Source of the DNA: Lentilactobacillus parafarraginis DSM 18390 = JCM 14109
Lineage (GTDB): Bacteria > Bacillota > Bacilli > Lactobacillales > Lactobacillaceae
DNA length: 64,000 nucleotides
Direction: 5' to 3'
Assembly (NCBI RefSeq): GCF_001435895.1
Contig: NZ_AZFZ01000003.1
Coordinates: forward strand, 3,926 to 67,925
The notes beneath the pieces are model-generated. The model ran no database searches, was not told the DNA's origin, and saw only the letters and a program-made list of their open reading frames with translations. Below are positions 40,846 through 50,405 of this stretch, in pieces (the stretch's first letter is position 1; every line of letters starts with the position of its first letter). Both the position numbers and the translations under genes were made by a program.

Positions 40846-42183
40846 TTAATAATACTTCGCAACTTGATACATTAACTCCATGAATTTCTTGGGCGCTAAA
40901 TTATTCGTTAACGGCGTCTGGTTCGTAAATACCAGGGCCATGTGATAATTGCCGGTGGTTGCGTAATAGCCGGTATGAAAATCCGCGCCGCCAAACGACC
41001 CATTGTTATACTTGATGCCGCTTCGAGTGACGTAGAGGCCCCCTGAATAGACCGACCCATAACTGGTCATTTGTTGATACTGCTTGGCCGTCAAAATGGT
41101 GCCATTCTGAAGCCCCAATACAAATTTCGCGTAATCCGTCGGGGTGGTTAATAAGTTGCCGGCCCCCGGAATCGCTGACAGTCTGGCCAGCGAGATCCCA
41201 TAGGGGTTCAAGTAATTCTGGGACCCCTTGGCATCATATCCTAACGCTAACGTTGCCTTGGTATTGGGCGTCTTGCTGCCAACAATGACCGTATTCGTCA
41301 TCCCCAGTTTGTCCAAAATCCGGCTCTGGAGGTTCTGAGCGTACGACTGGCCAGTCACCTTCGAAATGATTCCGGCTAACAGGACATAATTGGCGTCACT
41401 GTAGTCAAAGTCGTTATCGTCAGTCGACCGGGCCCGTTGAACCATACTGTCATACGCCTGGTTCTCAGTCATTGCCTTTGACGGCGTGATATCGACGTTA
41501 TCAAGTCCAGAGGTCATCGACAGCATCTGCTTGATGGTAATGTCGTCGCTATGATCAACTTTGGGATAATATTTATCAAGTGTCGTTGACGCCGATAGCT
41601 TTCCCGCGCTGATCAACTGCTGGATCATCGCGGCCGTCATTGATTTTTGCAGTGATGCCAGCGGGTACAGTACCGACCCGTCGCTCGCATTGGCAACCTT
41701 CTTATCGGCATTCGCATAGCCGTTGGTGACAACCACGGTCTTACTCCCGCCAGCTGGCGCCAATACGGCGGTCCCAATGGCATTGTTCTGCTGCATGGTC
41801 CCCTTGGCAACCTGAGACAAACTGGCCGATTTAATGCCATGAACGTTCATCCAGCCGATTGTTTTACTGAAATATCTCAACTGAGCGTAAGTTCCCGTTT
41901 TGGTGGTTTTTGTCTGCATTACGCGGACATAGTCGTTATTGTAACGACTGCCATTGTCATCGGGCGTTTTGGTGCTGCGGCTGGTGTAGTACGGGCCGTC
42001 GGTATACAGCGGATAACCCTTTGCCGTTGTCGATTGATTGACAATCTGGGCGTCATAATGCGTATTGCTGCTTTTAATAATCGGATTGTAACCGGCGGTC
42101 ATGCCGTGCGCCACGAAGCCACCGGCAAGCAGCACCCCGATTAAAAAGGCCAGAATTGGATACCCTTTAAAAAAGTGTTTCAT
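40846..42183 (-). CDS. dltE: D-alanyl-teichoic acid esterase / serine hydrolase DltE
   Basis: 445 residues, exported with an N-terminal membrane anchor (about 9-29). An SH3-like module (about 45-118) precedes a class C beta-lactamase-like domain. The catalytic S177-L-Q-K180 and Y261-S-D motifs are intact, with a C-terminal HTGYY segment. In Lactiplantibacillus plantarum the protein encoded at this position removes D-Ala from lipoteichoic acid. It lies 6 bases after dltD, as the last gene of pbpX2-dltXABCD-dltE. It is the paralogue of pbpX2 at the other end. Confidence 0.85.
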   Translation of the reverse strand: MKHFFKGYPILAFLIGVLLAGGFVAHGMTAGYNPIIKSSNTHYDAQIVNQSTTAKGYPLYTDGPYYTSRSTKTPDDNGSRYNNDYVRVMQTKTTKTGTYAQLRYFSKTIGWMNVHGIKSASLSQVAKGTMQQNNAIGTAVLAPAGGSKTVVVTNGYANADKKVANASDGSVLYPLASLQKSMTAAMIQQLISAGKLSASTTLDKYYPKVDHSDDITIKQMLSMTSGLDNVDITPSKAMTENQAYDSMVQRARSTDDNDFDYSDANYVLLAGIISKVTGQSYAQNLQSRILDKLGMTNTVIVGSKTPNTKATLALGYDAKGSQNYLNPYGISLARLSAIPGAGNLLTTPTDYAKFVLGLQNGTILTAKQYQQMTSYGSVYSGGLYVTRSGIKYNNGSFGGADFHTGYYATTGNYHMALVFTNQTPLTNNLAPKKFMELMYQVAKYY

Positions 42184-42189
42184 TCACGA

Positions 42190-43473
42190 TCACCTGGAGT
42201 AGTAACCGTCATCGTCATTAAATAATTGTTCATTGTCCCATTCCCTTGCATAAAATCTTTGATCAATGTGATAGTGCGGTTTCTTAACCGATTTGGTCAG
42301 AAACGGTTTAATTGCCCGATCCATCTTCAACCAGCCCCGCCAGCCGGGATGAATCGTGTCACTCATAAAATACGGAATTCCGCCATCCTGACTGAGATCG
42401 TCAATATGGTTAAAGCCTTGCGAACGCAATTGATACTGAATTTTCTGATCAAATTGCCGCAACATCCGTGCGGAAAGCCCCGTGTATCGCTGCCACTTTT
42501 GGTTAACCGGCGGAATTATAAACAAGACCTTGGTGTGGTCCCTGGCAAACTGATTCAAAACCAACTCAAAGTCACCGTACTCCGGTGACTTCAAATAGCT
42601 TTGCCCCTGCTGGAAGTTGCCCAGCCGGGCCACGTGCTTCTTTAAGCGTTTGTTCCAAAATTGATTGTTAATCCCAAATGAGTTGGAAGTTGTCTGCTGC
42701 TGACCAATTTTGCCAGCCAATCGATTCAGATTATCATACTGATAACGCCTTGGCAACTGACGGGCCTCGCGCCTAATCTTCGCCGCGTTAGTCGACGGAA
42801 TCCGAAAACGGGCGTAGATCTGGTCCTCATTGGTTAAAATCCGGTGACGAAAGCCGACGTATGCCCGCTGAAAAGCGGTTGGCTGAAGACCCGCCGCAAT
42901 TCTGGCGAGGGCGGCGGCAATCACTTTATCGGAACTTCCCGATGGCATCTGCAGGAGCCGGTATGCGGCATACCGATCCATCTTCGTTCCGGTCTCAGAT
43001 TCAATCCAGGTGGTTGTCTGAAGCGGTGAGTAGTAGAAAGAAAAGGCATTGGGATCCTCACCCTTTGGCGTGAACCATTGGGGCGAAATAAAGAAGACCG
43101 CCTTTCGATTCTTTAGCTGCGCGTTGACCGACTGCATGACAAAGAAGTGGGTCAACGACTGACTCCCCCGAGCTCCCAGTAGAAACGGCCGGTAAGAACG
43201 ATGATACTTGGCCGCCAATACCGATGGGTGAAACGGATCAAACCGCGACCACTCTGATGATCCAAAAAAGCCAACGTAGTGGTCATCCATTGCGACCCGT
43301 TTAACCAGCCCACCTTTCAAAACCAGCGGCGATAACGAAGAAGCCGCATTGTTCTGGACTTCTGAACTGACATCATTGAACCGCGCCCACAGCGGCGATA
43401 GGAACACCACCAACATCAATAGGGCTGCCGCAAAGATCGGCCCAAAGATTTGAAAGAGGCGTTTTTTGATCAT
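42190..43473 (-). CDS. dltD: D-alanyl-lipoteichoic acid biosynthesis protein DltD
   Basis: 427 residues with one N-terminal membrane helix (about 6-26) and an SGNH-like extracytoplasmic domain. The nucleophilic Ser lies in GSSEWSRF (about 76) and the Asp/His pair in DTIHPGW near the C-terminus. DltD completes D-Ala transfer onto lipoteichoic acid. The ATG at 43473 overlaps the dltC stop (ATGA); an extended frame to 43518 is not needed. Operon member. Confidence 0.93.
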   Translation of the reverse strand: MIKKRLFQIFGPIFAAALLMLVVFLSPLWARFNDVSSEVQNNAASSLSPLVLKGGLVKRVAMDDHYVGFFGSSEWSRFDPFHPSVLAAKYHRSYRPFLLGARGSQSLTHFFVMQSVNAQLKNRKAVFFISPQWFTPKGEDPNAFSFYYSPLQTTTWIESETGTKMDRYAAYRLLQMPSGSSDKVIAAALARIAAGLQPTAFQRAYVGFRHRILTNEDQIYARFRIPSTNAAKIRREARQLPRRYQYDNLNRLAGKIGQQQTTSNSFGINNQFWNKRLKKHVARLGNFQQGQSYLKSPEYGDFELVLNQFARDHTKVLFIIPPVNQKWQRYTGLSARMLRQFDQKIQYQLRSQGFNHIDDLSQDGGIPYFMSDTIHPGWRGWLKMDRAIKPFLTKSVKKPHYHIDQRFYAREWDNEQLFNDDDGYYSR

Positions 43474-43706
43474 TGGGCATCTTCGACCTTCGCGATAATT
43501 TTGGCTGGCGTGTTCCACTCATTTCGGTCAAACTCAGAAACCGGCGCCGAAACGCCCAGTTGGTCCTGTAATTCAAGCAGCAGCTGGACGGTTCCCATGG
43601 AATCAAGCAGCGCGCTGTCGTAAAGATTTTCATCTAAGTTATCAGAAAAATCTTCCCCGGTTAAATCCTTTAAAATTCCCAAAACCTTACTTTTAACATC
43701 ATCCAT
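43470..43706 (-). CDS. dltC: D-alanine carrier protein DltC
   Basis: 78 residues, the standard size. An acyl-carrier-like four-helix protein, with S36 in LLDSMG carrying the phosphopantetheine arm that holds D-Ala. It is strongly acidic. A TTG at 43715 overlaps the GGGGG site, so the ATG at 43706 is the start. It is loaded by DltA and read by DltB. Confidence 0.95.
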   Translation of the reverse strand: MDDVKSKVLGILKDLTGEDFSDNLDENLYDSALLDSMGTVQLLLELQDQLGVSAPVSEFDRNEWNTPAKIIAKVEDAQ

Positions 43707-43741
43707 TATTCTCAACCCCCGTTTAAATTTCCGTTAACCGC

Positions 43742-44959
43742 CTAAAACGGCTTCGGTGCAAAAAACAACGTGTTCAAAAATCCTGAAAAAATCAAGAAAC
43801 TGAAGCAGACCACGTTAAACGTGATGAAGATGGCCAGCGCTTCGGTTAACTTGTTGTGAGGAATGACCGCCTGATGCTTCTTCTTAAAGCGAAGCCAAGC
43901 GTCGTTAATCACCATCGCAAACCCATGATAGAGCCCGTAAGTAATGTAGAACCACGTTTCACCATGCCAGAATCCCATGATGAGCATGTTAATGACGTAG
44001 CACACGTTGGCCGTCGTTGTCCGGCTCTTAAAGATCTTATGTTTCATACAGAAGAACACCAACCGCATGAAAATATAGTCGCGGAACCAAAACGACAGGG
44101 TCATATGCCAACGATTCCAAAAGTCCTTAATGTTCTTCGACTTGAACGGCTGGTTAAAGTTCATCGGCGTTTTAATTCCCATGAGGTAACTAATGCCAAC
44201 CGCGAATAAACTGTAACCGGCAAAATCGAAGAACAGATCCATGCTGTAAACGTACATATAGCCAACGATCGACCACGACAATCCGTGGGCCAGAATCGCC
44301 TGCATTTCAATTTGGGGCATTAAAATTGACCCAAAGAAGTACGCCAAAATAAATTTATAGACGAATCCCTGAAAGATGTAGCGAACACCCTTCTGCACCA
44401 TATCCAAGTAGGCCGCCTGCTCGGGCACCTTCTGGTAATCGGCTAAGAATCGCCGGTACCGGTCAATTGGCCCCGATGAAATTGTTGGGAAGAACAGGAG
44501 AAACTGGCCAAACAGGACCGGGTGAAACGTCTTAATCATCCCATCGCGGGTTTCCATAATTGTCTGCACCACTTTGAATGTGATGTAGGAAATCCCGAGG
44601 AACCCAATAATCGACTGGCGGCCGCCTTCAACTGCCGGGGTAATCTTGACAATGACGAGGGGCACGATCGCCAGAATAACGGCGAGAACGAACACCCATC
44701 CCCGATTTGCCGATCCCTTTGGCTGACGATAATGTGAATACGCGGCAACCAAAAGGACCTGGTAGATCAGGTAACCAATCAAGGAAATCCCGGTTTTCCA
44801 GTTGGGCCCGCCAAACGTCAACACTAAAAATAGCAGTGAAATCAGTGTTTGGTAGCCCCGAAACCGGTGACCGTACAGCAAGCCAATCATCAATGGGATG
44901 AGTGCCAAGCCCAACCAGAGAAAGTAGGTCGGGTTGCCATAGGGAATGTACCATCTCAT
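43742..44959 (-). CDS. dltB: D-alanyl transfer protein DltB (MBOAT family)
   Basis: 405 residues with 11 or more membrane helices. The MBOAT catalytic region MGFWHGETWFYITYGLYHG (about 328-346) has both conserved His. It passes D-Ala from DltC across the membrane. The ATG overlaps the dltA stop codon (ATGA), so the two are translated together. Length matches the family. Confidence 0.95.
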   Translation of the reverse strand: MRWYIPYGNPTYFLWLGLALIPLMIGLLYGHRFRGYQTLISLLFLVLTFGGPNWKTGISLIGYLIYQVLLVAAYSHYRQPKGSANRGWVFVLAVILAIVPLVIVKITPAVEGGRQSIIGFLGISYITFKVVQTIMETRDGMIKTFHPVLFGQFLLFFPTISSGPIDRYRRFLADYQKVPEQAAYLDMVQKGVRYIFQGFVYKFILAYFFGSILMPQIEMQAILAHGLSWSIVGYMYVYSMDLFFDFAGYSLFAVGISYLMGIKTPMNFNQPFKSKNIKDFWNRWHMTLSFWFRDYIFMRLVFFCMKHKIFKSRTTTANVCYVINMLIMGFWHGETWFYITYGLYHGFAMVINDAWLRFKKKHQAVIPHNKLTEALAIFITFNVVCFSFLIFSGFLNTLFFAPKPF

Positions 44960-46482
44960 TTCGGATTGACCTCGTTAATAACCGCGCGAATGTCGACCTT
45001 CCCATTTCGACTCAGCGGTAATGATTTTCGGTACACAAACTTCTGTGGCAGCATGTACGCCATCATCGTTTGGGTTAAATTCTTTTTAATAGCGGCAGTC
45101 AATTCCAACTCGTTTTTAATGGTTTCGTCCTGGGGTACCACGTAGGCAATTAACATTGATACCGTGTGCTGGGCGTTGTACTTCGGAACCACCACCGCCT
45201 GCTTAACGTGGGCTTCCTGGCTGACCAGGCCGGCCACATCTTCAAGCTCGATTCGAAACCCGTTTAATTTTACCTGAAAATCGCTGCGGCCAAAGTACTC
45301 CAAGAGCCCATCCTCGCGCATCGCGACAATGTCACCGGTCCGGTAAGCGTTGTGACCCTTGACCTGATAAAACGCCTGGCGATTCTTTTCGGGGTTATTA
45401 ATATAGCCCTTTGACACGCTGTTACCGTAGACAACCAGTTCTCCCTTTTGAGCACTTGGCAGCGGATTTCTTTGGTCGTCAACGACCTGGCCGTGAACGC
45501 CGGCCTTGAGATAGCCGATTGGTAACCGGTTAAAATCATCCAGAACCTGGTTGGTAATTTCAATCTGGGAGATTGCCACGGTCGCCTCAGTTGGCCCGTA
45601 GGTATTAAAAATGTGGGCGTCAGGGAACCGTTTCTTGAGCGTCGCTGCCGTTTTGTGTGTCAACTCCTCACCACAGAACAAAAAGTGCGTGAGCTGGGGA
45701 TAATGGGCCTGATCAAACGTTGGTTCCAACAAGCAAATCGTGACAAACGATGGCGTTGACACCCAAACGTTAACGGCCAGGCTTGGCAGTGTCGTAAAGA
45801 GAACGATAAAGTTATCGGTGGTCTTTTTGGACAGCACGTGCAGTGTCCCACCGCTATACAGGGTTGGGTACAGGCTCATCACCGATAAATCAAAGGAATA
45901 CGCCGGCTGCTGCAGCATTTGCAAGTCGGCTGGTAAATTAAAATCACTCCCCTTAATCCACTCAACAAAGCTCATCAGGTTGTTGTAACTAATCTCAACG
46001 CCCTTGGGCACACCGGTGGTTCCGGACGTGAAGATGATATAAAAGGTCTGATCGCCATGCACCGAGTGCGTGTTGTGATAGGTCACCTTCTCCAAACAAA
46101 TGCGTTCCAGCTCTTCATTGGTAATCACTTCAACTCCCGGCAAGGTGATTGGTAATGGTGATACGGCAATCACGGCTGCCGGCTGAGCAATTTCATTGAT
46201 CAATTTGAGCCGGTCACTTGGTGAATTGACATCCACCGGGATATACGGATGACCGGACTTAACTGCGCCAAGAAAGGCAACAATCATCTCAAACGACTTT
46301 TCACCAAAGACGATGATCGGCTGATTCAGCTTCAAGGCCATCGCGTCGATGTGTTCGGCCAGCGCACCAGAATCCGTTTTCAATTCCCGATAGGTGTTTT
46401 GCCGACCATTGTAATTATAGGAAATACGATCCCCGTTCGATTCCGCGTACGAATCGATCATTTCAATAAGATTTCTGCTCAT
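44956..46482 (-). CDS. dltA: D-alanine:DltC ligase
   Basis: 508 residues, adenylate-forming enzyme. Motifs: FTSGTTGVPKGVEIS (phosphate loop, about 150-164), FNTYGPTEATV, GDIV and the terminal lysine in NGKVDIR. It activates D-Ala with ATP and loads it on DltC. The frame runs to 46545, but AAGGGGAAG lies 6 bases before the ATG at 46482. dltX ends 13 bases upstream. Confidence 0.96.
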   Translation of the reverse strand: MSRNLIEMIDSYAESNGDRISYNYNGRQNTYRELKTDSGALAEHIDAMALKLNQPIIVFGEKSFEMIVAFLGAVKSGHPYIPVDVNSPSDRLKLINEIAQPAAVIAVSPLPITLPGVEVITNEELERICLEKVTYHNTHSVHGDQTFYIIFTSGTTGVPKGVEISYNNLMSFVEWIKGSDFNLPADLQMLQQPAYSFDLSVMSLYPTLYSGGTLHVLSKKTTDNFIVLFTTLPSLAVNVWVSTPSFVTICLLEPTFDQAHYPQLTHFLFCGEELTHKTAATLKKRFPDAHIFNTYGPTEATVAISQIEITNQVLDDFNRLPIGYLKAGVHGQVVDDQRNPLPSAQKGELVVYGNSVSKGYINNPEKNRQAFYQVKGHNAYRTGDIVAMREDGLLEYFGRSDFQVKLNGFRIELEDVAGLVSQEAHVKQAVVVPKYNAQHTVSMLIAYVVPQDETIKNELELTAAIKKNLTQTMMAYMLPQKFVYRKSLPLSRNGKVDIRAVINEVNPK

Positions 46483-46495
46483 AAAAAACTTCCCC

Positions 46496-46642
46496 TTAAA
46501 AGTCGTTATAGATAAATTTAGCTTGGTTGATGCCGCTGTAATCATACAAATAGAAAAGCACCATCATAATCGCGAAATATACCAGGGTGACGGTAATAAA
46601 CCGAACTGTCGGCCGCTGGAAAAATCGCTGTAGCTTTGACAA
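46496..46642 (-). CDS. dltX: Teichoic acid D-Ala incorporation protein DltX
   Basis: 48 residues, starting with TTG 6 bases after GGAGGGGG. An N-terminal basic segment (SKLQRFFQRPTVR) is followed by one membrane helix (about 15-33, ITVTLVYFAIMMVLFYLY), and the conserved C-terminal FIYNDF closely resembles the FIYNEF end of DltX proteins. DltX is a small membrane protein that links DltB and DltD and shuttles D-Ala. Position directly before dltA is typical. Confidence 0.93.
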   Translation of the reverse strand: MSKLQRFFQRPTVRFITVTLVYFAIMMVLFYLYDYSGINQAKFIYNDF

Positions 46643-46663
46643 AATGACCCCCTCCTCATCAAT

Positions 46664-47863
46664 TTATGACTTGGCAACTTGGTTAAACAATGACTCGGCC
46701 AAGCGCTGAATCGTCGCCGCTGGGCGGTAATTGTTACTTAGTAGGACCACCCCGGAACGGCCGTTGTTGGTCATAAAGATTACGGATTCAAATCCGTAGC
46801 CAATTCCGTGGGAGCGAATCCCGTTTGAGAGGTTATACACGCCCCCGCCATAGGTTGAAACCGTTCCCGGCGTGTGTAGCGTTGTGACCGCCGCCTGGGG
46901 AACAATTTTTCCAAGAAGAATCGCCCGTTCAGTCCGGTACAGATCAGCTGTTGACATATATACCTGCCCGGTTCCCAGCTCGTTATACATCGCGGTTCGC
47001 TGTTCGCGGAACCGTTTGCCATAGGTCTGCCGAACTTGATTGGCGCTGAGATATCGGTAGCCAAGCGTTCGGTTAGGCCGCCTGCCCCAGTGCTGAACGA
47101 AGCCGGTGGATTGTAATCCCAGCGGCTTGACAAACGTCTGATCAAAATAGCGGCCGTATGACTCATGGGTTAGTTTGGCAATGATGCCGGCCAATAAAAC
47201 ATAGTTCACCGGCTGATAGGACCACTGCCCAAGCTGAGAAGCCCGGCTGGTCAAATGCTGAACGTCATAGTGAACCACGCTGTGCTCATTAAACACGGCG
47301 CTTGGGCCAAGCTCAGCCATCGATAATCCCGAATCCATATCCAACAGATTCCGAATCCGGATGTTTCGAGCGTTGGGAATTGCCGCGTAAAATCTGGAAA
47401 GGCGTGTCTTGAGGCTCAACTTCCCAGCCATAATGAGTTTCATGACCATCGCTGCCGTGAGCGATTTTTGAATCGACAGGATTTGATATTCAGACGCCGG
47501 TGTGTTCTTTTTAGCAGCTTCATAGTCGGCATAGCCAAATCCCTTCCGGTAAACGACCCGGTTATTTCGGACCACCAGGGCACTGCCGACAAAATGACCA
47601 GCCTTTAAATACGCCGTAATGTTGGCATTCTCCCGATTTTTGGGCGGCCGTTTTGACTGAGCCGCCCGCTGAGTTTGCCGATCGTCAGAACTGAGTGCCG
47701 AGGACTTCAATTTAGGCTGCCGCCGCTGTTGGGTTTGTTTTGAAATCGCCCGTTGCGGTTGATTGCTATGGGCCGCAATCAACCACCAGCTCAGCCCGCC
47801 GACAATGATTAACCCAATTGCCACCAGCCCCCATATCAGTCTTGACCTGTTGTGCCTCACCAT
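46664..47863 (-). CDS. pbpX2: Serine-type penicillin-binding-like hydrolase PbpX2
   Basis: 399 residues: membrane anchor (about 10-30), a basic Gln/Lys/Arg linker to about 80, then a class C beta-lactamase-like domain with S130-I-Q-K133 and Y216 followed by QPVN; where DltE has Tyr-Ser-Asp this copy has Tyr-Gln-Pro. In L. plantarum the gene at this position is pbpX2, with unsettled activity. The ATG at 47863 is chosen (GAGGGGGG just upstream); the earlier ATG at 47881 overlaps the site. The first gene of the dlt operon; dltX starts 21 bases later. Confidence 0.82.
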   Translation of the reverse strand: MVRHNRSRLIWGLVAIGLIIVGGLSWWLIAAHSNQPQRAISKQTQQRRQPKLKSSALSSDDRQTQRAAQSKRPPKNRENANITAYLKAGHFVGSALVVRNNRVVYRKGFGYADYEAAKKNTPASEYQILSIQKSLTAAMVMKLIMAGKLSLKTRLSRFYAAIPNARNIRIRNLLDMDSGLSMAELGPSAVFNEHSVVHYDVQHLTSRASQLGQWSYQPVNYVLLAGIIAKLTHESYGRYFDQTFVKPLGLQSTGFVQHWGRRPNRTLGYRYLSANQVRQTYGKRFREQRTAMYNELGTGQVYMSTADLYRTERAILLGKIVPQAAVTTLHTPGTVSTYGGGVYNLSNGIRSHGIGYGFESVIFMTNNGRSGVVLLSNNYRPAATIQRLAESLFNQVAKS

Positions 47864-47957
47864 TATCACCCCCCTCACCATTGAGGCCCATTAACTAATT
47901 TGGTCACCCAACCCAGTTTAAAAATGCCCGTCATGGTGAATTTTGTTGACTGCTTTT

Positions 47958-47985
47958 ATTATCCGCTTGAGATTGTGAATCTCAA
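47958..47985 (-). promoter_or_regulatory. Promoter of the dlt operon with 8-3-8 palindrome over the -35
   Basis: Minus strand TTGAGA (47980-47985), 16 bases, GATAAT (47958-47963). The palindrome TTGAGATT-GTG-AATCTCAA (47967-47985) covers the -35 and could bind a repressor or response regulator. Confidence 0.6.
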
Positions 47986-48144
47986 TCAGGACCCGTAAAT
48001 TCAGAGCCTGCTTATCAAAACCTTTAGGGTCTTTGAAATTTGTTAATGGATTGTTGCATAAACCAGCCTATTTTAAAAGCGAATGATAATGAATTAATGA
48101 TACTTGGCATGATTGGTATGCGTGACAATTCCTGATCACGGACA
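47986..48144. other. Gene-free stretch upstream of the dlt promoter
   Basis: No convincing gene or conserved RNA is seen. It is AT-rich and separates the dlt promoter from the terminator of the small secreted protein gene. Confidence 0.4.
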
Positions 48145-48193
48145 GAAAAAAGCTCGGTCACCCACATCAAATTATCAATATAAGGGACTGAGC
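48145..48193 (-). terminator. Terminator of the small secreted protein gene
   Basis: Minus strand GCTCAGTCCC with GGGTGACCGAGC and six T, 29 bases after the stop codon. Confidence 0.7.
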
Positions 48194-48221
48194 AATAACT
48201 TAACTATTCATTTGTAAATCA

Positions 48222-48632
48222 TTAAGCCATTTTGCCGGCAGTTAATCCTGAAGCAAGTACCCATCCCTGGCCCTTAACGTTCAAAAATGTCTGGGACTTT
48301 TGGGTCTTGGTTGCGGCTGTCTTAATTGATTGGGTGACATAATAGGTTGTTGAAGCCTTCAGTTTGCCCTTTGCGGTAAAGGTCACGTTACTGCTGTCAG
48401 CAGCAATCAGCGCTTTATAAACCGTTGGGGCAGTCTTAGTGGTGTGATAGGCTTTGGCGGTTTTAAAGAACGATGCCCCGTTCTTGGCGATGGTATAGGT
48501 CATACCTTTGGTTGTCTTAGCTGGTTTTGCGGTTGTAGTTGGTTTAGTGGCTGCAGAAGCAGCTAACGGGGTTGCAAAAGCCAGTGGTAAAGCAAGTGAA
48601 ATTACAGTCATCAATGTCGTCATCTTTTTCAT
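48222..48632 (-). CDS. Small secreted Thr/Lys-rich protein
   Basis: 136 residues. Signal peptide 1-28 (ASA-A) followed by a Thr/Ala/Lys/Pro tract (about 29-42) and a small beta-rich domain ending GQGWVLASGLTAGK, which resembles an SH3-like or surface-layer-binding module and recalls the module before the hydrolase domain of DltE. Strong site AAGGAGGT before the ATG. Monocistronic, with TTGAAA-16-TATAAT promoter upstream. It is probably abundant and wall-attached; function unknown. Confidence 0.75.
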   Translation of the reverse strand: MKKMTTLMTVISLALPLAFATPLAASAATKPTTTAKPAKTTKGMTYTIAKNGASFFKTAKAYHTTKTAPTVYKALIAADSSNVTFTAKGKLKASTTYYVTQSIKTAATKTQKSQTFLNVKGQGWVLASGLTAGKMA

Positions 48633-48661
48633 AAAGAGGACCTCCTTAATTTGATGACCAA

Positions 48662-48689
48662 ATTATATTCTGTTACAGGATTATTTCAA
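48662..48689 (-). promoter_or_regulatory. Promoter of the small secreted protein gene
   Basis: Minus strand TTGAAA (48684-48689), 16 bases, TATAAT (48662-48667). Confidence 0.7.
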
Positions 48690-48987
48690 CGAAAGTGATA
48701 ATCAATTATCGAGTCTTAAGAGTTCCTTAATAAAGCGGTTGCAAATACCGATATATCACTGGGTTGGTGGCTTTTGAGCATATTAAAAATAGGCTGTTAA
48801 TTCGTTTCAATTATTACAAAAAGATTACATAGTTTACTTTCAGCATTATTTTCAGTCATTTCCAGTAGTCACTATTTATCATTCCGGTTTTTCCTTTCGC
48901 ATTCGAAAGAATGATAGTAGAATGGGTTCATCAGCCGTGAAGCGCGGATTTTCGCGCGGCGTTCACACAACCGAAAGGAGTCAAACC
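48690..48987. other. AT-rich gene-free stretch before yueI
   Basis: No gene seen. It holds CTTTCG-CAT-TCGAAAG (about 48896-48910) and a GC-rich hairpin GTGAAGCGCG/CGCGCGGCGTTCAC (about 48940-48967) close to the yueI ribosome site, which might affect its translation. Confidence 0.35.
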
Positions 48988-49368
48988 ATGGCAAACGATT
49001 CAGAAGATTTTATTAAGCAGCATATGTTTGGAAATCCTCAGCTCAAGCCTGATGAAAAGCGGGCTTTTCTGGGCAACTTTCGTGAAAGAGTCGCGATTGC
49101 CCTGACCATTTCCCAGCTCCAAAATCCGCGGACCAAGGAAATGGTCACCAAAATTTTTGACCAGTATCCAGAATACCGGGCTTATATGAATGGAAAAATG
49201 CCCCAATCACTGATCGACGACTACATGGGACTGGCAATTGATCACCGTTATCAATACACCATCTTGGTTCAAAACGGTCTTCGAGTCGATCAGCCTACCG
49301 GACCAAATGATTTTGGGCTGGTCGTCGCCGATCCAAAAAAGAAGATTACCAAACGAATTTTGTTGTAG
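48988..49368 (+). CDS. YueI-family (DUF1694) protein
   Basis: 126 residues, cytosolic. The pattern GNPQLKPDEKRAFLGNFRERV (split near 15-35), a central helix and TGPNDFGLVVAD near the end match the YueI/DUF1694 family of firmicutes, which lacks known catalytic function. The longer frame from 48922 is rejected because GAAAGGAG lies before the ATG at 48988. Monocistronic. Confidence 0.85.
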   Translation: MANDSEDFIKQHMFGNPQLKPDEKRAFLGNFRERVAIALTISQLQNPRTKEMVTKIFDQYPEYRAYMNGKMPQSLIDDYMGLAIDHRYQYTILVQNGLRVDQPTGPNDFGLVVADPKKKITKRILL

Positions 49369-49387
49369 AATTAATTTTATCAATGAC

Positions 49388-49436
49388 AAAAAATGACTGG
49401 CCGACAACTTCAAAAAGTTATCAGCCAGTCATTTTT
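49388..49436. terminator. Bidirectional terminator
   Basis: AAAAATGACTGGC stem with complement GCCAGTCATTTTT and inner AACTT/AAGTT pairing. Confidence 0.88.
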
Positions 49437-49451
49437 ATATTTAAACCAAAT

Positions 49452-50405
49452 TTACGGGATAAATACCAATCGGTGATCACCATAATCATCCCATCTTTCA
49501 GCGATTTCGCTGAGCGGAAAGGCGGTTACGGGAACGGCAATTTTGCCATCGGTAATCATTTTTAAGAAGGCCGGCATGTCGTCAGCCAAATTAGCTGCGG
49601 TGAATGACCCGAAGCCGCTGCCGATTAGGTGGAAGTCGATGCTTCTAAATAGGCTGCCCTTTAACGGCGAGCTTTGGCCGGCCATTGATCCAATCTGGAC
49701 CCAGGTTAAGCTGTGTTGGGGATCCTGCCGTTGGGCAATCATGTCTTCAATCATGGTGGCGGCAATATCTCCCCACAAATAGTCCAAAACAACGTCAACG
49801 TCGCCGACCTTGGCCAAATCGGCTTTCAATTGGTCATCGTTGTCGGTTAACTTGATGGTCGATGACACGCCAAATTGGGTCAGTTTCGCCAGTTTCTCGG
49901 GATTTCGCCCCACCCCGATCACTTCAGCGGCGCCGAAACTAACGCTGATGGGGATGGCCAGCTGCCCTGAGGCCCCGGTCGCCCCCAACACTAAGACACG
50001 TTTTCCGCGGATCTTATCCTCACCCAAACGATCCTTAATTGCCATAAACGACGACATTGCCGGGTTGGCCGTGGCGGCAACAATCGCCGGATCAGCCGCA
50101 TTATCAATCGGAAACAGGGCCCGGCGGTTAACAACCGCTTTTTCTGCTAAGGTGCCATAAACGTTACTACCGCTGTTGAAATAGACATGCTCGCCATCCG
50201 CCGTTTCCCCAACCGCGTCAACGCCGGGAACGATCGGCAAGGTGCTGGTTGCTGAATAATGGGTGCCGTTTGCCCTCGCCCGAGCGAGTTGACTGACTGC
50301 TGCGGCTAAGACGTGGACTTCAACTTCGCCGTCTTTGACTTCGGGATCGGGAAACTCGCCGTATTCGGGTCCCCGGTTAAAATCATTAATAATTGCTGCT
50401 TTCAT
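49452..50405 (-). CDS. Zinc-free quinone oxidoreductase-like MDR enzyme
   Basis: 317 residues of the medium-chain dehydrogenase/reductase superfamily. The N-terminal GroES-like domain is followed by a Rossmann domain with LGATGASGQLA (about 142-152). No Cys/His cluster for structural or catalytic zinc is present, as in NADPH:quinone reductases and zinc-binding-family dehydrogenases that lost the metal. The frame runs to 50576 but AAGGAG lies 7 bases before the ATG at 50405. Substrate unknown. Monocistronic. Confidence 0.88.
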   Translation of the reverse strand: MKAAIINDFNRGPEYGEFPDPEVKDGEVEVHVLAAAVSQLARARANGTHYSATSTLPIVPGVDAVGETADGEHVYFNSGSNVYGTLAEKAVVNRRALFPIDNAADPAIVAATANPAMSSFMAIKDRLGEDKIRGKRVLVLGATGASGQLAIPISVSFGAAEVIGVGRNPEKLAKLTQFGVSSTIKLTDNDDQLKADLAKVGDVDVVLDYLWGDIAATMIEDMIAQRQDPQHSLTWVQIGSMAGQSSPLKGSLFRSIDFHLIGSGFGSFTAANLADDMPAFLKMITDGKIAVPVTAFPLSEIAERWDDYGDHRLVFIP

